From Arthrobacter saudimassiliensis (GTDB lineage Bacteria; Actinomycetota; Actinomycetes; Actinomycetales; Micrococcaceae), in NCBI GenBank assembly GCA_900016675.1, contig LN483072.1:310001-374000 (forward strand): DNA of 64,000 bases, written 5' to 3'. The notes under the pieces are model-generated. The model had not been told where the DNA came from, searched no databases, and saw nothing but the letters and a program-made list of their open reading frames with translations. Below are positions 1 through 8,031 of this stretch, in pieces (positions within the stretch are counted from its first letter, which is position 1; each line of letters opens with the position of its first letter). A program made the translations under genes and the position numbers.

Positions 1-2
1 CC

Positions 3-1295
3 CTGGGCATCCGCCCGCTGAAGGCCGCCGCCGCCGTGCTCGTGGCCAACACCGCCCCGGTCGCCTTCGGCGCCATGGCCATTCCGATCACCACCGCCGC
101 CAACCTGACCGGCCTCGACGCCGTCCACCTGGGCACCGTCGTCGGCCGCCAGGCGCCGGTGCTGGCCGTCTTCGTGCCGCTGCTGCTGGTCTTCATCCTG
201 GACGGGCGCCGCGGCATGCGCGACACCTGGCCGGTGGCCGTCGTCACCGGCGGCGCGTTCGCCGTGGCCCAGGTGCTCTGCTCCACCTTCTTCTCCTACG
301 AGCTGACCGACATCGTCGCCGCCCTGGCCGGCCTCGGCGCCGCCGTCGTGTTCCTGCGCTTCTGGCAGCCGCGCGGCCTGGAGTCCGCCCGCGAGCGGAT
401 GGGCCTGCCCGCCGTGGCCGGGTCCGTCACCGCCGGCACCGGTTCCCGCACCGGGGTGCCCGGCGTCGGCGCCTCCGCTTCCGGGACGGCCGGAACCGGC
501 GACGAGCTGACCGCCTCCCGCACCTGGCTGGCCCTGTTCCCGTACTTCCTGGTCATCGTGGTGTTCGGCATCGGCAAGCTGTGGCGGTGGGGTGTGGACG
601 TGCCCGCCTTCCTGGCCTCCACCGACGTCAAGATCGCCTGGCCGTGGCTGCATGAGCGGCTGCTGGACGACTCCGGCAACCCGGTCTCCTCCACCATCTA
701 CACCTTCACCTGGCTCTCCTCCCCCGGCACCCTGCTGCTCATCACCGGCCTGATCGTGGCCGTGGTGTACGCGAAGTTCACCGACGGCGGCCGGTACGCG
801 CTGCGCGTCGCCGACGCCGTGAAGGAGATCGGCCGCACCACCTGGAACATGCGCTGGGCCGGCCTGACCATCCTGTCCGTGCTGTCCCTGGCCTACGTCA
901 TGAACTTCTCCGGACAGACCGTGGCCATCGGCACCTGGCTGGCCGGCACCGGAGCGTTCTTCGCCTTCCTCTCCCCCGTGCTGGGCTGGGTGGGCACCGC
1001 GGTGACCGGCTCCGACACCTCCGCCAACGCCCTGTTCGCCCGCCTGCAGCAGACCGCCGGCCTCGAAGCCGGGATCGACCCGAACCTGCTGGTCGCGGCC
1101 AACACCACCGGCGGCGTCGTCGGCAAGCTGATCAGCCCGCAGAACCTGGCCATCGCCGTCACCGCGGTGAAGCTGGACGGCCAGGAGTCGGTGCTGCTGA
1201 AGAAGGTGGTCGGCTGGAGCGTGGGCCTGCTGCTGGTGCTCTGCACGCTGGTCTACCTGCAGTCCACCCCCGTGCTGGGCTGGATGCTCCCGTAG
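3..1295 (+). CDS. lldP: L-lactate permease (LctP/LldP family), 5' end outside the window
   Basis: Membrane permease expected to import lactate (and often glycolate) by proton symport. The frame is open from base 3, so the start lies upstream; 430 residues are visible against a usual length of about 530-570. Many hydrophobic helices are seen, plus the family-typical segments GSDTSANALF and NTTGGVVGKLISPQNLAIA near the C-terminus. A Gly/Ala/Ser/Thr-rich stretch (about bases 420-500) probably forms a cytoplasmic loop. It is followed after 83 bases by a D-lactate dehydrogenase-type gene on the same strand, which supports lactate as substrate. Family call is firm; substrate range is inferred from the neighbour. 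Confidence 0.88.
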   Translation: MGIRPLKAAAAVLVANTAPVAFGAMAIPITTAANLTGLDAVHLGTVVGRQAPVLAVFVPLLLVFILDGRRGMRDTWPVAVVTGGAFAVAQVLCSTFFSYELTDIVAALAGLGAAVVFLRFWQPRGLESARERMGLPAVAGSVTAGTGSRTGVPGVGASASGTAGTGDELTASRTWLALFPYFLVIVVFGIGKLWRWGVDVPAFLASTDVKIAWPWLHERLLDDSGNPVSSTIYTFTWLSSPGTLLLITGLIVAVVYAKFTDGGRYALRVADAVKEIGRTTWNMRWAGLTILSVLSLAYVMNFSGQTVAIGTWLAGTGAFFAFLSPVLGWVGTAVTGSDTSANALFARLQQTAGLEAGIDPNLLVAANTTGGVVGKLISPQNLAIAVTAVKLDGQESVLLKKVVGWSVGLLLVLCTLVYLQSTPVLGWMLP

Positions 1296-1304
1296 CACAC
1301 AGGT

Positions 1305-1348
1305 GTTCCGCTGATGCTCCAAGGGCCTAGATTGGTCCTTGGAGCATC
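1305..1348 (+). promoter_or_regulatory. Promoter with 12-bp inverted repeat before the lactate dehydrogenase gene
   Basis: Perfect inverted repeat GATGCTCCAAGG (1313-1324) / CCTTGGAGCATC (1337-1348), separated by 12 bases. The spacer contains TAGATT (1328-1333), a plausible -10 box, so the arms would flank RNA polymerase contacts as an operator does. The -35 region (around 1305-1310, GTTCCG) is weak. No T-run follows the second arm, which argues against a plain terminator. Regulator unknown; no lactate regulator gene is in view. Confidence 0.55.
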
Positions 1349-1378
1349 GCCGCTTCCCCACGACGGATCAGGATCGAT

Positions 1379-4198
1379 ATGAGCGTCACTGCAGATAACC
1401 CCGTCCACCCGTTCGCCGGTGCCTTCACCGAGCTGGGCCCGAACATCAGCACCCGGGAAATCGACCGGCGCAAGATGGCCCACGACGCCTCGCACTACCT
1501 GCTGGTTCCGCAGGCGGTGGCCACCCCCGGCTCGGCCGAGGAGGTGGCCGGGCTGCTGCGCCGCAGCCGCGCCCAGGGCATCCCCGCCACCTTCCGTTCC
1601 GGCGGCACCAGCCTCTCCGGGCAGGGCATCACCGACGCGCTGCTGATCGACACCCGCCGCCACTTCCGCGGCATCCAGGTGCTCGACGACGGCGCCCGGG
1701 TGCGCGTGGAGCCCGGCGTCACCGTGCGGGCGGTCAACGCCCGGCTCACCCCGCACGGGCGCAAGCTCGGCCCCGACCCGGCCAGCGAGATCGCCTGCAC
1801 GATCGGCGGGGTGGTCGCCAACAACTCCTCGGGCATGTCCTGCGGCACCGAGTTCAACACCTATCAGACCGTGGAATCCCTGGTGATGGTGCTGCCTTCG
1901 GGGACCGTCATCGACTCCGCCGCCCCCGACGCCGCCGAGCGGCTGCGCACCCTGGAGCCGGAGCTGTTCGACGGGCTGCTGCGCCTGCGCGGCCGGATCG
2001 TCGCCAACCCGGAGTCGGTGCGCACCATCACCCGGCTGTTCTCCATGAAGAACACCATGGGCTATGGGCTGAACTCCTTCCTGGACTACGAGGATCCGGT
2101 CCAGATCCTCGCCCACCTGATGATCGGCTCCGAAGGCACCCTCGGCTTCGTGGCCGAAGCGGTGTTCCGGACCGTGCCGGCGCTGCCCCAGGCGGCCACC
2201 GGTCTGCTGCTGTTCGAGGACCTCGACGCCGCGGCCACCGCGCTGCCGGACCTGGTCGCCCAGGGCCTGGCCGCCGTCGAGCTGCTGGACGCCACCTCGC
2301 TGCGGGTGGCGCGGGCCGCCGTCGACGCCCCGGAGCAGCTGAAGGCGCTGGAGGTGGACCGGCATGCGGCGCTGCTGATCGAACACCAGGCGGCCGACGT
2401 CGAACAGCTCGCCGAGCTGCGCGCCGGCACCGATCCGCTGCTGGCGTCGCTGGACCTGGCCGCGCCGTTCGAAATGACCGGCGACGCGAAGGCCCGCGCC
2501 CGGCTCTGGCATATGCGCAAGGGCCTGTACACGACGGTCGCCGGCGCCCGGCCCACCGGCACCAACGCCCTGCTTGAGGACATCGTGGTGCCGGTGCCCG
2601 CCCTGGCCCGGACCTGCGCCGAGCTGACCGAGCTGTTCAGCAGGCACCGCTACCGGGACTCGGTGATCTTCGGGCACGCCAAGGACGGCAACGTCCACTT
2701 CATGCTCAACGAACGCTTCGACGACCCGGTGGAGCTGGAGCGCTACCAGGCCTTCACCGACGACATGGTGGACCTGGTCCTCGCCGAGGGCGGCTCGCTC
2801 AAGGCCGAGCACGGCACCGGCCGGATCATGGCCCCGTTCGTGCGCCGCCAGTACGGCGACGAGCTCTACGAGGTGATGTGCGAGCTGAAGGCGCTGGTCG
2901 ATCCGCCGAACCTGCTCAACCCCGGCGTGCTGCTGAACGACGACGCCACGGCCTACATCCGCGACCTCAAGGTCGCGCCCACGGTCGAGGAGGAGGTGGA
3001 CCGCTGCGTCGAGTGCGGGTACTGCGAGCCGGTCTGCCCCAGCAAGGACATCACCACCACCCCGCGCCAGCGGATCGTGCTGCGGCGTGAAATCGCCGCC
3101 GCCGAGCAGCGCGGCGACGACGCCCTGGCCCGCCGGCTGCGCGAGGACTACGACTACGACGGCACCCAGACCTGCGCCGTCGACGGCATGTGCGTCACCG
3201 CCTGCCCGGTGCTGATCAACACCGGCGACCTGACCCGCCGGCTCCGCCGCGAGGATGCCAACCCGGCGGCGCAGCTGGGCTGGAAGGCCGCGGCCAAGGG
3301 CTGGGGCGGAGCCACCCGGCTCGGCGGCCTGGCCCTGTCCGCGGCCAAGGTGTTCCCGGCGCCGCTGCCCAAGGCGGCCACCGCCGTCGCCCGCGCCGTG
3401 CTCGGCGACGAGAACATTCCGGAATACACCGGCGTGCTGCCCGGCGGCGGATCCGCCCGCACCCCGCGCGAGGACCCGGACGCCGAGGTCGTGTTCTTCC
3501 CCGCCTGCATCGGCACCATGTTCGGCCCGGCGGCCGACGGCGAGGGCGCCTCAGCGGCGTTCCTGGAACTGTGCGGGCGGGCCGGCGTCGGCGTCAGGGT
3601 GCCCGAGGGCATCGGCAGCCTGTGCTGCGGCACGCCCTGGAAGTCCAAGGGCTTCTCGCAGGGCTACGGGACGATGACCGACCGCGTGTTGGCCGGGCTG
3701 TGGGAGGCCTCCGGCGGCGGGGCGCTGCCGGTGGTGTGCGACGCGGCGTCATGCACCGAGGGCCTGGACACGATGAAGCGGGCGGCCGCCCAGAGCGAGA
3801 AGTACGCGGCGCTGCGGTTCGTTGACTCGACCGAGTTCGTTCGGGACCGGGTGCTGCCGCGGCTGGCCGTTTCGCGGAAGCTGACCTCGCTGGCGCTGCA
3901 CCCGACCTGCTCCTCCACCCAGCTGGGCGCCAACGACGCCCTGTCGGAGATCGCCGCGGCGGTCAGCGACGAGGTGTACGTGCCGCCGAGCTGGGGCTGC
4001 TGTGCCTTCGCCGGCGACCGCGGGCTGCTGCATCCCGAGCTCACCGCCTCGGCAACCGACCGGCAGGCGGCGGAGATCAACACCCGCGAGTTCGGCGGCT
4101 ACGCGTCGGTGAACCGGACCTGCGAGATCGGCATGTCCAAGGCCACCGGCCACACCTACCGGCACATCCTGGAGTATCTGGCCGAGGCGACGCGGTAG
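1379..4198 (+). CDS. dld: D-lactate dehydrogenase-type FAD-linked oxidase with Fe-S and CCG domains
   Basis: Peripheral membrane flavoprotein of 939 residues that probably oxidises D-lactate (or glycolate/2-hydroxy acids) to the keto acid and passes electrons to quinone. Order of domains: FAD-binding PCMH domain (about 35-270, with SGGTSLSGQG), FAD-linked oxidase C-terminal domain (to about 530), two ferredoxin-like 4Fe-4S motifs (CVECGYCEPVCP near 541 and CAVDGMCVTACP near 600), then CCG-type cysteine domains (CCGTPWKSKG near 746; GCCAFAGDRG near 874). This one-chain FAD plus Fe-S layout equals GlcD fused to GlcF. ATG start at 1379; no strong ribosome binding site. It lies downstream of a lactate permease, which favours lactate over glycolate. 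Exact substrate is inferred. Confidence 0.88.
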   Translation: MSVTADNPVHPFAGAFTELGPNISTREIDRRKMAHDASHYLLVPQAVATPGSAEEVAGLLRRSRAQGIPATFRSGGTSLSGQGITDALLIDTRRHFRGIQVLDDGARVRVEPGVTVRAVNARLTPHGRKLGPDPASEIACTIGGVVANNSSGMSCGTEFNTYQTVESLVMVLPSGTVIDSAAPDAAERLRTLEPELFDGLLRLRGRIVANPESVRTITRLFSMKNTMGYGLNSFLDYEDPVQILAHLMIGSEGTLGFVAEAVFRTVPALPQAATGLLLFEDLDAAATALPDLVAQGLAAVELLDATSLRVARAAVDAPEQLKALEVDRHAALLIEHQAADVEQLAELRAGTDPLLASLDLAAPFEMTGDAKARARLWHMRKGLYTTVAGARPTGTNALLEDIVVPVPALARTCAELTELFSRHRYRDSVIFGHAKDGNVHFMLNERFDDPVELERYQAFTDDMVDLVLAEGGSLKAEHGTGRIMAPFVRRQYGDELYEVMCELKALVDPPNLLNPGVLLNDDATAYIRDLKVAPTVEEEVDRCVECGYCEPVCPSKDITTTPRQRIVLRREIAAAEQRGDDALARRLREDYDYDGTQTCAVDGMCVTACPVLINTGDLTRRLRREDANPAAQLGWKAAAKGWGGATRLGGLALSAAKVFPAPLPKAATAVARAVLGDENIPEYTGVLPGGGSARTPREDPDAEVVFFPACIGTMFGPAADGEGASAAFLELCGRAGVGVRVPEGIGSLCCGTPWKSKGFSQGYGTMTDRVLAGLWEASGGGALPVVCDAASCTEGLDTMKRAAAQSEKYAALRFVDSTEFVRDRVLPRLAVSRKLTSLALHPTCSSTQLGANDALSEIAAAVSDEVYVPPSWGCCAFAGDRGLLHPELTASATDRQAAEINTREFGGYASVNRTCEIGMSKATGHTYRHILEYLAEATR

Positions 4199-4215
4199 GG
4201 CGGCGGCGCGCCGGC

Positions 4216-4944
4216 GTGGGCGGTGACCGGTGTGTGGGCCACGGGGACGCGGCGGGCGCGGCGGGCGGGGCGGGCGGGGCCGTGCAGCCGGTGACGCTTC
4301 GGCTGCCGTTCCGGGGCCGCTGGACGGTGCAGAACAGTCCGGCGAACCGGGTGCCCAGCCATGGCACGGACCTGTTCGGCACCACGTACGCCATCGACTT
4401 CGTGGCCGTGGACGCGCAGGGCCGGTCTGCCCCGTCCTCGTGGCGCGCCGTCGTCGGCGTCGAGCGGCCCGACCAGTTCACCGGCTTCGGGGCGCCGATC
4501 CTGGCGCCGGCGTCGGGCGTCGTCGCCGCGGTGCACGACGGCGAACCGGACCATGAGGCCCGCCGCTCCCCCGTCTCCCTGCTCGGCTATGCCCTGACCC
4601 AGGCCGGCCGGGTGCGGCAGGGCGTCGGGGCGGTCGCGGGCAACTTTGTGGTGCTGGCTGTGCCTGTGCGGCCGGGCTCTATGGCCGGCGTTCGCACAGT
4701 CTACGTGCTGCTCGCTCATCTGCGGCGGGGATCCATCGGCGTCGGCGTCGGGGACGCCGTCGTGCCGGGTGCCCGGCTCGGGGAATGCGGCAACTCTGGC
4801 AACAGCACCGAGCCGCATGTGCATGTGCAGGTCACCGACTCAATGGACTGGAGCCGGGCCCGCGGGCTGCCGCTCGCTTTCGAGGGCCCCGGCGGTAAGC
4901 AGCCCTGGCTGCCGCGCACCGGGGAGACGCTCGACGCCGGGTAG
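4216..4944 (+). CDS. M23 family peptidase-like (LytM domain) protein
   Basis: A 242-residue protein with the LytM/M23 metallopeptidase fold signature: HGTD around residues 49-52 (first zinc ligands) and EPHVHVQV with histidines 201 and 203 (HxH zinc/catalytic motif). No signal peptide or membrane helix is evident, unlike most cell-wall endopeptidases, so either the start is mis-set or the protein acts inside the cell. The GTG start at 4216 lies 17 bases after the lactate dehydrogenase stop and has no clear ribosome binding site; GTG at 4234 is an alternative. Family call good; cell-wall role not shown. Confidence 0.72.
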   Translation: MGGDRCVGHGDAAGAAGGAGGAVQPVTLRLPFRGRWTVQNSPANRVPSHGTDLFGTTYAIDFVAVDAQGRSAPSSWRAVVGVERPDQFTGFGAPILAPASGVVAAVHDGEPDHEARRSPVSLLGYALTQAGRVRQGVGAVAGNFVVLAVPVRPGSMAGVRTVYVLLAHLRRGSIGVGVGDAVVPGARLGECGNSGNSTEPHVHVQVTDSMDWSRARGLPLAFEGPGGKQPWLPRTGETLDAG

Positions 4945-4948
4945 CCGG

Positions 4949-5318
4949 ACTATCGGCGGGTTGAGGTCCCTTAGCCCCGGCGGCAGCCCGACTATCGGCG
5001 GGCTGATGCGTGCAAGACCCCCGTGAAGCCGCACCAACCCGCCGACAGACGACCCGGTGCGGGCGTAGCCTGCCTCCGCCCGGACTCTCGGTGGGTTGGG
5101 GTCGCGCAGCCGTGCCGGAGCGCAACTATCGGCGGGTTGATGTGGGAAAGGGCCCCGCGAAGCAGCGCCAACCCACCGACAGACGACCCAATCCTGGCGC
5201 AGCCGTGCCTGAGCGCAACTATCGGCGGGTTGACGTCGCTAAGTCCCCTGCCTCACCACTTCTATCGGTGGGTTCACGCGTGAAAGGCAGCCGCGAAGCA
5301 GCACCAACCCACCGGGAG
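4949..5318. repeat. REP-like palindromic repeat family A (ACTATCGGCGGGTTGA)
   Basis: The left-arm element ACTATCGGYGGGYTGA or close variants occurs at 4949-4964, 4991-5006, 5084-5098, 5125-5140, 5218-5233 and 5262-5274. Its reverse complement (CCAACCCRCCGACAG, or a variant) occurs at 5035-5049, 5168-5182 and 5304-5318. Three left/right pairs (4991/5049, 5125/5182, 5262/5318) form hairpins with 14-15 bp stems and loops of about 27-29 bases. The sequences after the right arms are also similar (AGACGACCC, GGTGCGGGCG). Other copies are unpaired left arms. Compensating C/T changes in stems suggest that pairing is conserved. Confidence 0.8.
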
Positions 5319-5358
5319 ACGAACCGGTGCGGGCGCCAAGCCGCCCCACCCAAAGCAT

Positions 5359-5456
5359 CCGTTGTACAGATAACGTCCCTTTACCCACCGCCAAGCAGCA
5401 TCTGCTGTACAACGGGTTCCCACCCGCCGGGCAAAGCAGCATCTGCTGTACAACGG
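5359..5456. repeat. Palindromic repeat family B (AAGCAGCATCTGCTGTACAA)
   Basis: Two direct copies of AAGCAGCATCTGCTGTACAA followed by CGG (5393-5415 and 5434-5456, 41 bases apart) and one inverted partial copy (CCGTTGTACAG, 5359-5369). Each full copy contains an internal palindrome AGCAG-CAT-CTGCT, and the inverted copy can pair with CTGTACAACGG of either direct copy. The family has no sequence in common with family A beside it. Function unknown; a protein-binding site, transcription-end element or REP-type element are all possible. Confidence 0.7.
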
Positions 5457-5509
5457 ATTCGCGGCGGTGCTCGCGGACGGCGCAGAGACCCGCCTGTCCC
5501 CGCGGCTGA

Positions 5510-6985
5510 TCAGCTCCGGTCGCCGCCCCTCCGCACCGGCCGCAGCCGGGCGGTGACGGCCAGCGCCAGCACGGCCAGCGCCACGGCCCCGGCGAACACC
5601 GCGGTGAACGCCTGCTCCGGGGAGGCGGGCAGCAGCGCCGCGAAGCCGATGCCGCCGAGCGCCAGCCACAGCGACTGGACCAGGTTGTCGTTGATCTGCA
5701 GCGACGAGCTGTTGGCGCCCTCCTCGCCCCGCCGGGACCAGTCCAGCAGCAGCACCGACAGGGTGGAGAAGCCCATGCCGATGCCCAGGCCGGCCACCGC
5801 CCAGCCGGCAATGACGACGGCGACGCTCACCTGCGGGTGCACGGCGGCCAGGGCCGGGACCATGCCTGCGGCCATCAGCAGCACCCCGAGACGCACCCGC
5901 ATGACCTTCGAGGCCAGGAAGCGCAGGTTGGCCGCCAGCCAGGAACCGCCGAACCAGGTCAGCGCGGAGACGCTCAGCAGCGCACCCGCCTGCACCGGCT
6001 CGAACCCGCGCTGCTCCACCAGGGCCAGCGGCAGATAGGCCTCCACGCCCACGAACGCCGCACCCACCAGGCCCCGGGAGGCGATGACCGCCGGCAGGCC
6101 GCGTCGCAGGGTCCAGGTGCCCTTCGGCAGCAGGCGCGGGCCGCCCAGCAGCACCGCCGCCAGCGACACCGCCCCGAGCAGCACCGGCCAGCTCCGGCCG
6201 TCCAGGCCCTGCTCGCCCAGACTGCCCAGCCCCAGCACCCCCGCTGCCGCGGTCACCGACCACAGCACCGGGCCGGGCCGCCCCCGCCACCGGCCGTCGG
6301 AGGCGGTGGCGCGCAGCACCGGCTCCAGCGCCAGATAGGAGACGACGGCGAGCACCGGGGCGATCCCGAACACCCACCGCCAGCCCAGCACGTCGTTGAT
6401 CGCGCCCGCAATGACCGGTCCGATGACGCCCGGCAGCACCCACCCGCTGGTCAGCACCGTGAACGCCTGCGGCCGCATGGCCTCCGGATAGGCGCGGGCC
6501 ACCACCACGTACATCGCCACCGAGGCCAGCCCGGAGCCGAAGCCCTGCAGTCCGCGGCCCACCAGCAGCAGCCCCATGCTCGGGGCCAGCGCGGCCGCCG
6601 CCAGCCCCAGGGAGAACAGCAGGACGCCCAGCCGCAGCGCCGGGCCCGGTCCGCGGGCGTCGCTCCAGCCGCCGCCCAGTCCGATCGAGACCACCGACAG
6701 TGCCATGGGGGCGCCGAACGCCAGCGCGTACAGGCTCAGCCCGTCCAGGTCCCGGGCCACGACCGGCATCACCGTCGCCACCGCGAGCGCCTCGAAGGCG
6801 AAGAGGAACGCGAGCGCGAACAGGCCCGCCGTCGTCGTGCGGTAGGTACGGGACCAGACCCGGGCCGACGACGGCGCGCCGCCGGCCGGTATGGAAGATG
6901 AGGCGTCGACGGCGTCCGGGCGGGCGGCTTCGCCCGGCGCCGACGTCGGCGGGGCGGGATGGGGGCTGCTGCCGGGCTCGGGCAC
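5510..6985 (-). CDS. MFS transporter (drug efflux type), SoxR-linked
   Basis: Fourteen-helix-like MFS protein of 491 residues with a proline-rich cytoplasmic N-terminus, then hydrophobic helices starting with TAGLFALAFLFAFEALAVA. I place the start at GTG 6985 because GAAGGAG lies 5 bases upstream; an earlier open frame to 7075 would run through the divergent promoter. The gene is divergent from soxR, and a SoxR-type palindrome lies between them, so it is probably induced by redox-active compounds and exports them. Export substrate is unknown. Its 3' end faces the repeat cluster. Confidence 0.85.
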   Translation of the reverse strand: MPEPGSSPHPAPPTSAPGEAARPDAVDASSSIPAGGAPSSARVWSRTYRTTTAGLFALAFLFAFEALAVATVMPVVARDLDGLSLYALAFGAPMALSVVSIGLGGGWSDARGPGPALRLGVLLFSLGLAAAALAPSMGLLLVGRGLQGFGSGLASVAMYVVVARAYPEAMRPQAFTVLTSGWVLPGVIGPVIAGAINDVLGWRWVFGIAPVLAVVSYLALEPVLRATASDGRWRGRPGPVLWSVTAAAGVLGLGSLGEQGLDGRSWPVLLGAVSLAAVLLGGPRLLPKGTWTLRRGLPAVIASRGLVGAAFVGVEAYLPLALVEQRGFEPVQAGALLSVSALTWFGGSWLAANLRFLASKVMRVRLGVLLMAAGMVPALAAVHPQVSVAVVIAGWAVAGLGIGMGFSTLSVLLLDWSRRGEEGANSSSLQINDNLVQSLWLALGGIGFAALLPASPEQAFTAVFAGAVALAVLALAVTARLRPVRRGGDRS

Positions 6986-7053
6986 TCGGGCTCCTTCGTC
7001 GATCACGGATCCATTGTGCGCCACGGCTCGCGGCGCCAGTGTCCAGCGAACAA

Positions 7054-7071
7054 CCTCAAGTACCGTTGAGG
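7054..7071. promoter_or_regulatory. SoxR-type operator between MFS gene and soxR
   Basis: CCTCAAGTACCGTTGAGG: 6-base arms CCTCAA/TTGAGG with the CCTCAAGT half site of known SoxR boxes. On the minus strand TTGACC (7075-7070) is a good -35 box overlapping one arm, and a weak TTCGCT lies 19 bases further on, the long spacer typical of MerR-family promoters. The site would therefore serve the MFS gene; for soxR it lies just upstream of AGGAGG (7078-7083). Confidence 0.7.
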
Positions 7072-7089
7072 TCAAGCAGGAGGAATACC

Positions 7090-7647
7090 ATGACGCCCAA
7101 CCCCGAACAGGACCGGGAACTGACCCCCGGACAGCTGTCCGAACGCAGCGGGGCAGCCGTGTCCGCGCTGCATTACTACGAGCGTGAGGGCCTGATCAGC
7201 AGCCGCCGCACCGCCGGCAACCAGCGCCGCTACCCGCGGCACATGCTGCGCCGGGTGGCCTTTATCCGCATCTCCCAGCAGCTGGGCATCCCGCTGCGCG
7301 ACATCCGCGCCGCACTGGCGACCCTGCCGCCGGACCGCGCCCCGAGTCGTGAGGAATGGGCGCAGCTGTCCGCCGGGTGGCGGCAGGTGCTGGATGAGCG
7401 GATCGAGCAGATGGAACGGCTCCGCGACGACCTGGACGGGTGCATCGGCTGCGGCTGCCTCTCCCTGACCCGCTGCAGCCTGTACAACTCCCGGGACTCC
7501 CTGGCCACGGAAGGGGCCGGCCCCCGGCTGCTGCTGACCCGGCAGCGCCGGGACGCCAGCCGGCGGCAACAGGTCACTGACCTGTCCGCCGTCCCGGCCG
7601 GCGTCTCCCCGGATCCGGACCGCTCCGTCCCGCCCGTCGACGCCTAG
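7090..7647 (+). CDS. soxR: Redox-sensing transcriptional activator SoxR
   Basis: MerR-family regulator of 185 residues. N-terminal winged helix (ELTPGQLSERSGAAVSALHYYEREGL), dimerisation helix, then the [2Fe-2S] ligands Cys118, Cys121, Cys123 and Cys129 in the pattern CX2CXCX5C, diagnostic for SoxR. Oxidation or nitrosylation of the cluster activates target promoters. ATG 7090 is chosen for AGGAGG at 7078-7083, 6 bases upstream. The C-terminal tail of about 55 residues after the cluster is longer than in enterobacterial SoxR. It is divergent from an MFS pump with a SoxR box between, so autoregulation and control of that pump are likely. Confidence 0.93.
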   Translation: MTPNPEQDRELTPGQLSERSGAAVSALHYYEREGLISSRRTAGNQRRYPRHMLRRVAFIRISQQLGIPLRDIRAALATLPPDRAPSREEWAQLSAGWRQVLDERIEQMERLRDDLDGCIGCGCLSLTRCSLYNSRDSLATEGAGPRLLLTRQRRDASRRQQVTDLSAVPAGVSPDPDRSVPPVDA

Positions 7648-7653
7648 GGCCGC

Positions 7654-8031
7654 TCAGTTCGGGATGAACTCCGGTGGCATCTGCTGCAGCGACCATTCGT
7701 TGCCGTCCGGGTCGCTGAAGTACACGAACCGGCCCCAGTCCAGCGGCGTCACCTCGCTGGCGTCGACGCCGTTGTCCACCAGGTGCCGGCGCGCGGCGTC
7801 GGCATCGGGCACTACGATCTGGATCCGCTGGCTGCCCGGAACCATGTCCGTGGTGCCGGTGCCGATCACCACCGAGCAGGCGGACCCGGGCGGGGTCAGC
7901 TGCACGAAGCGCAGGTCGGGGGTGACCTGATGGTCGTGGTCGGCGTTGAAGCCGACGCGGTTTACGTAGAAGTCCTTCGAGGCGTCCACATCCGTCACCG
8001 GCACGGGCACGAGTTCGATTTTCCAGTCCAC
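7654..8031 (-). CDS. VOC family (glyoxalase/bleomycin resistance-like) protein
   Basis: A 125-residue single VOC domain protein with paired beta-alpha-beta-beta-beta units (IELVPVPVTDVDASKDFYVNR at the start; WGRFVYFSDPDGNEW near the end). The metal-ligand-type Glu in DPDGNEW is present. Start GTG 8031 is chosen because AAGGGA precedes it and the domain begins here; the longer upstream frame is basic, non-domain sequence. It is convergent with soxR (6 bases between the stops). Catalytic or binding role cannot be told from sequence; dioxygenase, isomerase and antibiotic-binding proteins share this fold. Confidence 0.8.
   Translation of the reverse strand: MDWKIELVPVPVTDVDASKDFYVNRVGFNADHDHQVTPDLRFVQLTPPGSACSVVIGTGTTDMVPGSQRIQIVVPDADAARRHLVDNGVDASEVTPLDWGRFVYFSDPDGNEWSLQQMPPEFIPN

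Larger units (their letters stand above)
4945..5509. repeat. Gene-free repeat cluster between the M23 gene and the MFS gene
   Basis: This 565-base stretch has no credible gene: the open frames crossing it have no start context and run into the antisense of the neighbouring MFS gene. It holds two palindromic repeat families, listed separately (4949-5318 and 5359-5456). It lies between a rightward gene end and a leftward gene end, the usual site for REP-like elements. No transposase, target-site duplication or tRNA is visible. Confidence 0.8.

Noticed and set aside
1313-1348. Intrinsic terminator after the lactate permease
   Set aside because: The long 12-base loop, presence of a -10-like box inside it and lack of a U-tract fit an operator better, although termination is not excluded.
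1253-2812. 519-codon open frame antisense to the lactate dehydrogenase gene
   Set aside because: Composition is Gly/Gln/His/Val-rich without domain pattern, as expected from the antisense of a G+C-rich gene; the sense strand encodes a complete FAD/Fe-S protein.
4949-5318. CRISPR array
   Set aside because: Repeats occur in both orientations with irregular spacing, the between-repeat sequences are themselves similar, and no cas gene is near.
4945-5509. Insertion sequence or MITE remnant
   Set aside because: No transposase fragment, no terminal inverted repeats bounding the whole stretch and no target-site duplication could be seen.
5010-6038. 342-codon frame starting in the repeat cluster and running antisense to the MFS gene
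   Set aside because: It spans the repeats and the antisense of a clear transporter, has Ser/Arg/Pro-rich low-complexity sequence and no ribosome binding site.
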